Source: Flavobacteriaceae bacterium (GTDB lineage Bacteria > Bacteroidota > Bacteroidia > Flavobacteriales > Flavobacteriaceae). From it: a stretch of 64,000 bases of DNA. Positions 1-7,876 of this stretch are shown one piece after another; positions within the stretch are counted from its first letter, which is position 1; every line of letters begins with the position of its first letter. The notes below the pieces were generated by a model that saw only the letters and a list, made by a program, of their open reading frames with translations, did not search any database and was not told the origin of the DNA. Both the position numbers and the translations under genes were made by a program. The DNA lies in contig JAHEKV010000004.1 in assembly GCA_024638165.1 (NCBI GenBank), positions 286,703-350,702 of the forward strand. The letters are read 5' to 3'.

Positions 1-1451
1 GGTTCAAGGGTACGATTATCAAATAGCATATTCGCATTAGAGGCATATTCAAGCTCATTTGCTAACAGTTTTAAGTTTGAATAGTGCGTTGTAATCACCC
101 CGTAAGATTCTTTCTCATAAAAGGTCTCTAAAAACGTCTCTGCAAGTGCTCCTCCTAACTCTGGATCAGAACCGGTACCAAATTCATCGATAAGAAACAA
201 AGTTGAATCATTACATTTTTTCAAAAATTGATTCATATTCTTTAGTCGATAACTGTAGGTACTTAAATGATTTTCAATGGATTGATTATCACCAATATCG
301 GTTAAAAAACGACCAAAGATGCAAACGGTACTATTTCGGTGCACAGGAATGAGGATTCCAGCCTGCACCATTAGTTGTAATAAACCAACCGTTTTTAGTG
401 TAATACTTTTTCCTCCCGCATTTGGTCCAGAAATTACGATGATCCTATTCTCAGGATGTAATTGAATACTTTGAGGAAAGGTTTCTTTTTTTTCCTGTTT
501 GTTTTGAAGATATAAAAGCGGATGAAAGGCGTCCTTTAAATGTAAACTACGATTGGTGTTCAATCGTGGTTTTATACCGTTAATATCTCGTGCAAACTTG
601 GCTTTTGCAGCTATTAAATCGATGCTTACAAGATAGTCTTGAAATTTTATTAGATCTGGTTTAAAAGGTCTAATCGTATCTGTTAAAACGATTAGAATTC
701 TCCTAATTTCTTCGGTTTCCTCATACTCTAAATCGGCGAGTTCTCTGACATAACGTTGAGTCGACTCAGGTACGATATATACGATTGATCCTGTTTTAGA
801 GGATCCCATGAGTGTGCCTTTAACTTTCTTACGATAAGTCGCTTTAACAGCTAGTACACGTCGGTTGTCTATAAAGGATTCTTTAATATCATCTAGGTAG
901 TCATTAGATAAAGCAGAGGATAGTGCAGCCCCAAAACTTTGATTGATTTTTGATCGAACCTCTGCCATTTGTCTTCGTAGATCAGCTAGGGCAGGGGAGG
1001 CCGTATTTTTGATTTCACCGAATCGATCAACGATAAGATCAATTTCCTTTTTCAAAAAAGAAAGATCCTCCAAAGGTTCGCTTTGAGTGTTTAGGGTAGG
1101 GTAGTACTCTTTAAATTTTTTAAAAAATTTCTGATGTCCTTTAACTTGATCGACAATACTTGCAATCTTTTTGAATCCAGCAGGTTCTATGGCGGTATTT
1201 TCAATACTCAGTAAACGGAGTTCACCGTCGATTGCATCAAAGCCATGATTGGGTATGACATTATCGTTCTCAAAGGAACTGAGGTATTCAGAAGTTTTAT
1301 TCAGAGACTCTTCAATAGTTTCAAAATCACTGGAAACCTCAAGATTATAGGCAACTTCTTTTCCTTTGTCTGTATTACATCTTACCGAAACTTGATAACA
1401 AATCTTATCAAATTCGAGGTCTTGTAATGCTTTTTTAAATAATGAATTCAT
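1..1451 (-). CDS. mutS2: MutS2-family ATPase/endonuclease, 3' end cut by window edge
   Basis: About 483 codons are visible, starting at an ATG at 1451 and running off the window at base 1. By hand translation the protein begins MNSLFKKALQDLEFDK. It carries a MutS-type Walker A, GPNAGGKS, near residues 342-349, and a Walker B, LFLIDEFGTGSD, near residue 417. The helical core and clamp precede them, and there is no N-terminal mismatch-recognition domain, which fits MutS2 rather than MutS. MutS2 proteins act in recombination suppression and ribosome rescue. The C-terminal Smr nuclease domain expected in the family would lie outside the window. A TAnnTTTG box ends 8 bases before the ATG, so the leader is nearly absent. 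The gene is divergent from ung. I am confident of the family; the exact cellular role in this group is not shown by sequence. Confidence 0.9.
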   Translation of the reverse strand, partial: MNSLFKKALQDLEFDKICYQVSVRCNTDKGKEVAYNLEVSSDFETIEESLNKTSEYLSSFENDNVIPNHGFDAIDGELRLLSIENTAIEPAGFKKIASIVDQVKGHQKFFKKFKEYYPTLNTQSEPLEDLSFLKKEIDLIVDRFGEIKNTASPALADLRRQMAEVRSKINQSFGAALSSALSNDYLDDIKESFIDNRRVLAVKATYRKKVKGTLMGSSKTGSIVYIVPESTQRYVRELADLEYEETEEIRRILIVLTDTIRPFKPDLIKFQDYLVSIDLIAAKAKFARDINGIKPRLNTNRSLHLKDAFHPLLYLQNKQEKKETFPQSIQLHPENRIIVISGPNAGGKSITLKTVGLLQLMVQAGILIPVHRNSTVCIFGRFLTDIGDNQSIENHLSTYSYRLKNMNQFLKKCNDSTLFLIDEFGTGSDPELGGALAETFLETFYEKESYGVITTHYSNLKLLANELEYASNANMLFDNRTLE

Positions 1452-1459
1452 AGCTTATA

Positions 1460-1467
1460 CAAAGATA
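1460..1467 (-). promoter_or_regulatory. Bacteroidota -7 box (TATCTTTG) of mutS2
   Basis: This is an exact match to the TAnnTTTG consensus on the minus strand. Its last base lies 8 nt before the mutS2 ATG. No clear -33 element was seen. Confidence 0.55.
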
Positions 1468-1487
1468 GGATGAATACTTATCTTTAA

Positions 1488-2189
1488 ATGATGTTTGACT
1501 TACCGAATAACGATTGGGATAATTTCGTCACCGCTGAATTTGAAAAGGATTACTTTCAATCCCTTGAAAAAGACTTGATTTCAGCCTATCAAAAAAGTTC
1601 TATTTTTCCTCCAAAAGAACTGGTTTTAAGAGCTTTCGCGCTTTGTTCATTAAATAACCTGTCTGTGGTGATTGTTGGGCAAGACCCTTATCCACAACCA
1701 GGATATGCAGAAGGTCTTTCGTTTTCAGTGAAAAATGGCATCCGACCACCAGCCTCTCTTAAAAACATACTGATTGAAAGTGAAAATCATCCGAACCAAG
1801 TTAATCCTAGTTTAGTGCCATGGGCTGAACAGGGGGTTCTACTATTAAATCGAACGTTAACTGTTCAGAAGGGAGCGCCTAATAGCCACTCAAAGTTAGG
1901 TTGGCAAAACTTTACCCTCAACTGTATCGATTACATTAACGAGCGAAAAGAAAATGTAGTTTTTATGTTATGGGGAGCTGCAGCTATAACTTTAGAGAAG
2001 TGGATAGATCATGAAAAACATCTTGTACTTAAGAGTGGTCATCCGTCACCACTTAGTGCGAATAGGGGGCTGTGGTTTGGTAATGGACACTTCGATAAAG
2101 CAAACAACTACTTAAAGGTTAACCATAAGAAGGTGATTAATTGGAATCTACCCTCCAACACGTTTAACCGTGAACCCACACTCTTTTAA
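1488..2189 (+). CDS. ung: Uracil-DNA glycosylase, family 1
   Basis: This 233-residue protein removes uracil from DNA to start base excision repair. The water-activating loop reads GQDPYP at residues 64-69 with the catalytic Asp at 66. The His loop HPSPLS lies at 185-190, and the Leu-rich insertion segment is intact. Family 1 enzymes usually read GQDPYH, so the Pro in the last position is a variant. Two adjacent ATGs (1488, 1491) can start it. A near-consensus box TATCTTTA at 1479-1486 would put the transcript start almost at the codon, favouring 1491 or a leaderless message. Its last 42 bases overlap the convergent SUI1-like gene. Divergent from mutS2, so two genome-maintenance genes share one short intergenic region. 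Confidence 0.95.
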   Translation: MMFDLPNNDWDNFVTAEFEKDYFQSLEKDLISAYQKSSIFPPKELVLRAFALCSLNNLSVVIVGQDPYPQPGYAEGLSFSVKNGIRPPASLKNILIESENHPNQVNPSLVPWAEQGVLLLNRTLTVQKGAPNSHSKLGWQNFTLNCIDYINERKENVVFMLWGAAAITLEKWIDHEKHLVLKSGHPSPLSANRGLWFGNGHFDKANNYLKVNHKKVINWNLPSNTFNREPTLF

Positions 2190-2483
2190 AAAACTCATGA
2201 TTACTTCGCGGTAATCGCCTTGAATAACAATATCATCAGACTTAATACCACCTCCGATATTGAACTTTTTTTTAATGGCACTCGCTAATTTCTTGAAGTC
2301 GGCGGGTGTTCCTTGATACGATTTAATCACTGTGGTAGCCTTTCCTTTGCGCTTCTCATAGCAACATTGTAGTGTAGGAGTGGTGTGCACATAAAAGTCA
2401 AACGATTTTTCCTCGTTCGACGCTACTGTTTCTTCGGGTTCGTGATCTGGAAAGGCATTTCTCAATGCATCGGCTAAATCCAT
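2148..2483 (-). CDS. SUI1/YciH-like translation initiation factor family protein
   Basis: This 111-residue protein belongs to the eIF1/SUI1 fold family, known in bacteria as YciH. The conserved core is visible: KGKATTVI, then GTPADFKKLASAIKKKF, GGGIKSDDIVIQGD, and the closing helix IMSFLKECGF. The N-terminal 30 residues are acidic and probably flexible. Archaeal and eukaryotic relatives proofread start codon selection. The bacterial role is less clear and may involve stress or initiation fidelity, which is interesting in a genome without Shine-Dalgarno signals. It follows the 2-oxoglutarate oxygenase gene by 7 bases and is probably co-transcribed with it. Its 3' end lies inside the ung 3' end (42-base tail-to-tail overlap). 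Confidence 0.88.
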   Translation of the reverse strand: MDLADALRNAFPDHEPEETVASNEEKSFDFYVHTTPTLQCCYEKRKGKATTVIKSYQGTPADFKKLASAIKKKFNIGGGIKSDDIVIQGDYREVIMSFLKECGFTVKRVGG

Positions 2484-2490
2484 TTCGTAT

Positions 2491-3429
2491 TTATTTTAGC
2501 AGGCCTAATTCTCTTAAACGTTCATCGAGATATTCACCAGCAGTACAGTCTTCAAATTGCTTTGGTGAATGGTTATTTACACAAGATTCTAAACAATTAA
2601 GTGGCATTTCTCTCTTCGGATGCATAAAAAATGGAATAGAATATCTTGACTCATTAACGATATCCTCATCTGGATTAACCACGCGATGAATGGTTGATTT
2701 TAATCGATTATTGGTTAAACGAGAAAGCATATCTCCAACATTAATCATCAATTCATCTGGTTCAGCGATCGCATCAACATAAACTCCATCAAGACGTTGT
2801 ACTTGTAAACCTTTACCATGCGCACCCATAAGTAAGGTGATCAAATTAATATCCCCATGCGCAGCTGCTCTAATCGCTTTTCTATCCTCAGGTTTTACTG
2901 GCGGATAATGGATAGGGCGTAGTATTGAATTACCCCCAATTACCCACTGATCAAAATAATTAACAGGCAGATCAAGGTTTTCAGCTATAGCGCGGAGTAA
3001 ATGAAGCCCCGTGTTTTCAAGAGCTTTATAAGCCTTTTCACCGTAAATATTGAATGAATCTAACTCTGAAACCACGCAATTAGGAGGGTAAATGCCGTCA
3101 GAATCATGATATTGACCAAAGTGCCAGAACTCCTTTAAATCAGCGATCTTACTTCCTTTAGCAGTTTCTCGTCCGAAAGAAGTGTATCCTCGCTGACCCG
3201 CCATGCCTTCAATTTCATATTGAATCTTGATCGATTCAGGAAGCGCGAAGAAATCTTTAACAGAGGTGTAAAGATGATTGGTAAGGGTATCATCTAAAAA
3301 ATGACCCCTCAAAGCAACGAAGCCTATTTCAGAAAATGCGGAACCTACAGCATCAATAAAGGCAAGTTGTTCATTTCTAGTACCATTGATATAATGACTT
3401 AAGTTGACAGATGGGATAGCTGATTTCAT
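2491..3429 (-). CDS. Isopenicillin N synthase-like 2-oxoglutarate/Fe(II) dioxygenase
   Basis: This 312-residue protein has the full non-haem iron triad of the IPNS/2OG oxygenase superfamily: His191 and Asp193 in AAHGDINL, and His248 in STIHRVVNP. The co-substrate anchor RYS (Arg262, Ser264) is also present. The N-terminal DIOX_N-like half covers about residues 5-120. Such enzymes hydroxylate, desaturate or cyclise small molecules with 2-oxoglutarate and O2. The substrate cannot be read from sequence. The family is common as a single-copy gene in flavobacterial genomes. It lies upstream of the SUI1-like gene (7-base gap) and 33 bases after the EamA gene, so it may be the middle of a leftward operon. 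Start ATG at 3429; no strong -7 box was seen. Confidence 0.87.
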   Translation of the reverse strand: MKSAIPSVNLSHYINGTRNEQLAFIDAVGSAFSEIGFVALRGHFLDDTLTNHLYTSVKDFFALPESIKIQYEIEGMAGQRGYTSFGRETAKGSKIADLKEFWHFGQYHDSDGIYPPNCVVSELDSFNIYGEKAYKALENTGLHLLRAIAENLDLPVNYFDQWVIGGNSILRPIHYPPVKPEDRKAIRAAAHGDINLITLLMGAHGKGLQVQRLDGVYVDAIAEPDELMINVGDMLSRLTNNRLKSTIHRVVNPDEDIVNESRYSIPFFMHPKREMPLNCLESCVNNHSPKQFEDCTAGEYLDERLRELGLLK

Positions 3430-3462
3430 ATTCTATTTTACATAATATAAATTATGGGACAT

Positions 3463-4380
3463 TTATTTTAGACGTTTCATAGCACGTGCTCTTAGGTATA
3501 CCCGAGGGTCTCGTTTCATATTTATAAAGTAGACACCAGTCAATAATACAACTGCTGCTATCACACTTTGAGTACTAATCGTTTCGTTCAATACTAAATA
3601 TCCTAAAATCATGGCAACAATCGGATTAATATATGTTGAAGTGGCTACCTTTTCAGGACTCACTGTTCTTAACAGATAATTGAAAGACGTAAACGCAACG
3701 ATACTGCCAAAAATAATTAATCCTAACATAGACCATTTCACGTTGATTTCCCATTCATCAGGACTTACCCAATGTTCTTGTTTAATCATACTCATTGAAA
3801 TAAGCCAAATACTTCCAAAAAACATTTGATAGGCAGAATTGACTAAATAATTTTTTGGCAATTCTGCTTTACCAACAAAAATGCTAGCATAACCCCAGGT
3901 AATTACGCAACCTATGATCATCAATATCCCTTTCAATGATTCTGGAGAAGACGTGATTTGATTCTGACTAATCAGTAAAAACATCCCTAGTAGCCCTATA
4001 AAAACACCGATCCAGGAAAATAATTTGATGCGTTTATTTTCTATAATCCAAAGTAATAACAATACGATTAAGGGTTGGGATGATATGGTAAGAGCCGCTA
4101 AACCACTATCTACATAGTATAAAGCCCAAACGACCACTCCATTACCAATGGCTAGGAATAGGAAACCAGCAATTGCTGCATTCTTCAGCTGAACCAAAGT
4201 CACCTTTAAACTTTTGCCAGAGACTTTCACAATTAGAAACATTAAAAAGGACGCTGAAAGAAATCGAACACCTGCCAACATGAACGGCTCTAACTGACCT
4301 ACTGCGATCTTGTTTAATAAATAGGTAGAGCCCCAAATTAAATAGATCGATACAAAAGCTAAAACCTTAGTAATGTTCAT
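3463..4380 (-). CDS. EamA-family (DMT superfamily) permease
   Basis: This 305-residue integral membrane protein is made of two repeated EamA domains of five hydrophobic helices each. The family signature IYLIWGSTYL lies at residues 12-21, and the second repeat starts near residue 150 (LMIIGCVITWGYA). The C-terminus is short and basic (KRDPRVYLRARAMKRLK). Members export metabolites or amino acids from the cytoplasm; the RhaT/YedA-like branch is a reasonable placement. The substrate is unknown. The gene starts at ATG 4380 after a 65-base very AT-rich spacer that separates it from the M14 peptidase gene. Confidence 0.9.
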   Translation of the reverse strand: MNITKVLAFVSIYLIWGSTYLLNKIAVGQLEPFMLAGVRFLSASFLMFLIVKVSGKSLKVTLVQLKNAAIAGFLFLAIGNGVVVWALYYVDSGLAALTISSQPLIVLLLLWIIENKRIKLFSWIGVFIGLLGMFLLISQNQITSSPESLKGILMIIGCVITWGYASIFVGKAELPKNYLVNSAYQMFFGSIWLISMSMIKQEHWVSPDEWEINVKWSMLGLIIFGSIVAFTSFNYLLRTVSPEKVATSTYINPIVAMILGYLVLNETISTQSVIAAVVLLTGVYFINMKRDPRVYLRARAMKRLK

Positions 4381-4445
4381 TTTAAAGTGTTTTGTATAAA
4401 ATTTTAGTTTAAAATAAACTTTTAATTTAAATAAATTTAATTAAA
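4381..4445. other. Very AT-rich intergenic spacer
   Basis: These 65 bases between the M14 peptidase stop and the EamA start consist almost entirely of A and T in TTTAA-like runs. They probably hold the EamA promoter, but no TAnnTTTG match is present. I see no hairpin with a clear GC stem. Confidence 0.4.
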
Positions 4446-5849
4446 TTATTGTAAATCAATAAGTTGACCTTTTAAAAAAAGATGTTTCGGTTCGTTGAAT
4501 TCGTTTATTAAAAAATAGGTGTTTTCAAGCGATATCTCCTGCTCTACCCCGTCATTATACTGAAGCATTGTCTGAGGTAAATACCTTCTTGAAGGAGCTT
4601 TTGTATAATATAGAATCCCTTCTTTAAGTAGCGATTTTTCGTGAGCACTATCTTTGATCTTACCTTTATAAACCTTAGGATATAAAATCTTTAGTCCTTC
4701 TGCATTAATGCTGTTGTAACCTGTGTAAGTGCTTAAATCTCCTTGATCTTCTAAGGTTACATGATAAACTACCTTGCCAAGGTTAGAATCGTAGCCTGAT
4801 TCCTCTAAATAATAACCAAGATCAACGGTGTAATAGGAACCATTCACCTTTTTTTGAACTTTCTCAATCTTTAAATCAAATAAGTTTCGGTCGTTGCGCG
4901 GAATCTGGTTGTATTGCTCTACCGAAATTGCTTTGTGAAGTCCTTTTTGAATAGCTTCTAAAGCGGATCCAATTAATACAAAATTGAGTTTTCTTCCCAA
5001 TTGCTTTTCTGGATCATTTTTGAAGCCTCCTGTTTCGATCAATATGAGTTTTGTTCCCCATTTTTGAATATTATCGCCAAAGGCACGTGGTTCGAAGTCG
5101 TCATTGTACCGACCAGTATGATTTGGAATATATTGTTGATTAATTTGGTACAAATAAGAGATTAATTGCATGGCCTCGTCTCTTCCTGCACTTCTACTTT
5201 TCTTATAATCGAAAGCAGTGGCTAAAAATGAAATACTGGCTTCATTGCTTAAGCGTTCCACATTATAGTACTTACTCTGATCGTGAAGATTAAAACCATA
5301 ATCTGCATTCAAACTATCTCTTACTCCCTTTAATATTCGAGATTCTGGTGCGACCAAGCGCAGTGCATCACGATTAAGATCAATACCAATGGCATTTTCA
5401 CGAGTCCAGCGGCTAGCCCCATCAGGATTCAACATGGGAATAAAATGAATTCGAAGATCTTGTAATAAACTTTTTACCGATTTATGATTTCTGTTTTCTG
5501 CGATAAAAGAAAGTAAATCAACGATAGACCGAGTTGCTGTAGACTCATTTCCGTGCATTTGAGACCACATAAGAACATCAGTATTTCCATTACCAACACT
5601 TAACATTCTTATTGGCCGACCCTCAACAGAATGACCTAACAGTTGAACTTCGAAAAGCTCTGGAGCCTTACTAGTAATCAGGTCTATTTGTTTTTGTAAA
5701 AAATCTGGCTGCACCTTCATGTTTGAAAAGCCCTCTACCTCATATTTCGAATATTCGTTGAATAACTCTTCTGTAAACGAACTTAACTGCTGCCCAAACG
5801 ATAACGTTGTAAAAACAAGGCTAAGTATAACTGATTTTATGAAATCCAT
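4446..5849 (-). CDS. Exported M14-family zinc carboxypeptidase
   Basis: This 467-residue precursor has a Sec signal peptide (hydrophobic stretch at residues 7-18, cleavage probably near SFGQ). The M14 zinc site is intact: His99 and Glu102 in QMHGNES, and His189 in NLHDQ. The substrate-binding GIDLNRD motif lies at 155-161, and the catalytic Glu is Glu272 in LILIETGG. After the peptidase domain (to about 300) there is a C-terminal region of about 165 residues that is probably beta-rich. It should hydrolyse peptides or cell-wall amides outside the cytoplasm. It starts inside the end of menB (13-base overlap) and so is probably translated from the same message. A shorter paralogue without signal peptide lies at 33651-34694. 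Confidence 0.9.
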   Translation of the reverse strand: MDFIKSVILSLVFTTLSFGQQLSSFTEELFNEYSKYEVEGFSNMKVQPDFLQKQIDLITSKAPELFEVQLLGHSVEGRPIRMLSVGNGNTDVLMWSQMHGNESTATRSIVDLLSFIAENRNHKSVKSLLQDLRIHFIPMLNPDGASRWTRENAIGIDLNRDALRLVAPESRILKGVRDSLNADYGFNLHDQSKYYNVERLSNEASISFLATAFDYKKSRSAGRDEAMQLISYLYQINQQYIPNHTGRYNDDFEPRAFGDNIQKWGTKLILIETGGFKNDPEKQLGRKLNFVLIGSALEAIQKGLHKAISVEQYNQIPRNDRNLFDLKIEKVQKKVNGSYYTVDLGYYLEESGYDSNLGKVVYHVTLEDQGDLSTYTGYNSINAEGLKILYPKVYKGKIKDSAHEKSLLKEGILYYTKAPSRRYLPQTMLQYNDGVEQEISLENTYFLINEFNEPKHLFLKGQLIDLQ

Positions 5850-6673
5850 TGATCTTGTTTAAAGTTAGGATTGCGTTTTTCAAGAAAAGCATTTCGACCT
5901 TCTTTGGCCTCGTCAGTCATATAAGCAAGTCTAGTAGCTTCGCCTGCAAATACCTGCTGTCCAACCATGCCGTCATCGGTAAGATTCATAGCGAATTTTA
6001 GCATTTTAATGGCTGTCGGAGACTTTGCGAGTATTTCATTTGCCCATTCTATAGCCGTATCCTCTAGTTTTGAATGTTCTACGACACAATTTACCATTCC
6101 CATTTCAAAAGCCTCATCAGCAGAGTAATTTCTGCCAAGGAAAAAGATCTCTCGAGCCTTCTTTTGTCCAACCATTTTTGCCAAATACGCTGAGCCATAA
6201 CCCGCGTCGAATGAACTTACATCCGCATCGGTTTGTTTGAAAATTGCATGTTCCTTACTAGCAATAGTTAGGTCGCAAACGACATGAAGACTGTGACCTC
6301 CTCCAACTGCCCATCCGGGAACCACTGCAATAACCACCTTAGGCATGAATCGAATTAAACGTTGTACCTCTAAAATGTTTAGTCGATGAACGCCATTGTC
6401 ACCAACATAACCGCGTTCTCCCCTAGCCTTTTGATCTCCTCCGCTACAAAAAGAATAAATTCCATCCTTAGGGGAAGGACCTTCACCTGTTAGCAGAACA
6501 ACACCTATAGTTGGATCTTCAGAAACCGTATAGAAGGCATCGTACAATTCAGAAGTCGTTTTTGGTCTGAAGGCATTTCTAACTTCTGGACGATTAAAGG
6601 CAATTCTAGCAATATTGCCCCTTCTTTTAAAGGTAATGTCTTCGTATTCTTTTACCGTTTCGAATTGTGACAT
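5837..6673 (-). CDS. menB: 1,4-dihydroxy-2-naphthoyl-CoA synthase
   Basis: This 278-residue crotonase-fold enzyme closes the naphthoate ring from o-succinylbenzoyl-CoA in menaquinone synthesis. MenB-specific segments are clear: ITFKRRGNIARIAFNRPEVRNAF near residue 13, the GGDQKARG loop, WAVGGGHSLH (oxyanion hole), and SSFDAGYGSAYLAK with the catalytic Asp, followed by the ENP-like C-terminal helix. Menaquinone is the usual respiratory quinone of Bacteroidota. The other men genes are not in the window. The gene sits between a glycosyltransferase (15-base gap) and the M14 peptidase (overlap) in a leftward run, with no obvious functional link to either. Confidence 0.96.
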   Translation of the reverse strand: MSQFETVKEYEDITFKRRGNIARIAFNRPEVRNAFRPKTTSELYDAFYTVSEDPTIGVVLLTGEGPSPKDGIYSFCSGGDQKARGERGYVGDNGVHRLNILEVQRLIRFMPKVVIAVVPGWAVGGGHSLHVVCDLTIASKEHAIFKQTDADVSSFDAGYGSAYLAKMVGQKKAREIFFLGRNYSADEAFEMGMVNCVVEHSKLEDTAIEWANEILAKSPTAIKMLKFAMNLTDDGMVGQQVFAGEATRLAYMTDEAKEGRNAFLEKRNPNFKQDQWIS

Positions 6674-6688
6674 AAGGCCTGTGTGTTT

Positions 6689-7876
6689 TTAAGTTTTATT
6701 AGTCTTCAAGGTAAGGTATTTACCTAGATTTTCAGTTGAATTAATCGTCGAATGGCGCATTACTTGTTTTAGTATTTCTAGAGCTTTTGAATGGTTCTCA
6801 ACGTTTAATTTAGCAATCCAAGAATCATTTGAAAAATCAGAAAAATGACGAAGTAGCTCTGATTGTATCAACTGCTCCCTTTCTAAGATTTCACTGTTAT
6901 TAAGAATACTTTCTATGGTATTCAAATACTCGTTCTCACTATTTAAATGCATAAAAAGGGATTGTCTTTCCATGTCGATTCCTTCACTTGCCAAAGAAGA
7001 ACAAAGGCAAGTAACCCCATTAGTTATAGACTGGAGTATTTTACCTTTTAACCCAGCCCCAAACGGCGTGGGTGATAGTAAAAATTGATAATTAAGAAGC
7101 ATTGCGTCTAGGTCTTCAACCCACCCTAGAAAAGAAACCTGTTTTAATTTACTGGCCTTATTTATCAATGATTCTGGGTAATAAGCACCAAAGATGAATA
7201 AGGAGCTTTCAGGCTGTATTTTTAAAATTTTTGGCCATATCTCAATGATACGTTGTAAGGTTGCCGTATTACCCGGATGTTTGCCAGAACCGAAAAAAAC
7301 AAAGCTCCAAGGTTTTCGATTGAGCTTATTAATTATTTCTCTACGAGGAGTAATTAAGGGGGCGTAGATAAGTTTTGAACCTATGGATGGCAGTATAGCG
7401 GTTAATTTATTAATCTCCTCACGCGAAATGATCAAGACTTTATCAACGCGATAGAAACTGGCAATTTCTCGCTTAAAAGTGTCTGTAGTCTCCCATTCCT
7501 CCTCTTTCCCTTTCGATCTTGAAAGCCGAAGACTGTGCAGGTCTTCTGTGTTTAACAGAGTGAAGCATTGGGGTAAATTCTTATAAACTCTCCATCCGAA
7601 TTGCTCCTCTGAAATAAATCGATCGAAAAGAACGATCTCAGGCTGAAGATCTATAAGTAGTTCATCAAATGAATTGCAGTTCAAGACAATTTGATGAACC
7701 TGAATATCGTATTCACTTAAGGAATCCCCTAATGGAGTCTTATCTAAAGTGCATCCGAGATGCACCTCGTATTGTGCGTTTTTAAAAGATTGAATAAGAG
7801 TTAATAAATGCTGACCAGCAGCAGTAGTAGTTGACTCTGGCCATAAATGCGCAATTATTAGCAGTTTTCGTTTCAC
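6689..7876 (-). CDS. Glycosyltransferase, GT4-like (GT-B fold)
   Basis: This 395-residue protein resembles GT-B glycosyltransferases: an N-terminal Rossmann start KLLIIAHLWPESTTTAAGQ, then a C-terminal domain with FVFFGSGKHPGN, FIFGAYYPESL, VSFLGWVEDLD and SPTPFGAGLKGKILQS. That order (nucleotide-sugar domain with the acidic/GxGxK loop) fits family 4-type enzymes. Donor and acceptor are unknown. The start codon is GTG at 7876, overlapping the TGA stop of the upstream helicase gene as GTGA, so it is translationally coupled to it. There is no signal peptide or membrane segment, so it should act in the cytoplasm or at the inner membrane face. Confidence 0.75.
   Translation of the reverse strand: MKRKLLIIAHLWPESTTTAAGQHLLTLIQSFKNAQYEVHLGCTLDKTPLGDSLSEYDIQVHQIVLNCNSFDELLIDLQPEIVLFDRFISEEQFGWRVYKNLPQCFTLLNTEDLHSLRLSRSKGKEEEWETTDTFKREIASFYRVDKVLIISREEINKLTAILPSIGSKLIYAPLITPRREIINKLNRKPWSFVFFGSGKHPGNTATLQRIIEIWPKILKIQPESSLFIFGAYYPESLINKASKLKQVSFLGWVEDLDAMLLNYQFLLSPTPFGAGLKGKILQSITNGVTCLCSSLASEGIDMERQSLFMHLNSENEYLNTIESILNNSEILEREQLIQSELLRHFSDFSNDSWIAKLNVENHSKALEILKQVMRHSTINSTENLGKYLTLKTNKT

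Noticed and set aside
4381-4445. Terminator or small RNA in the AT-rich spacer
   Set aside because: There is no GC stem and no clear -7 box, so only an AT-rich spacer is claimed.
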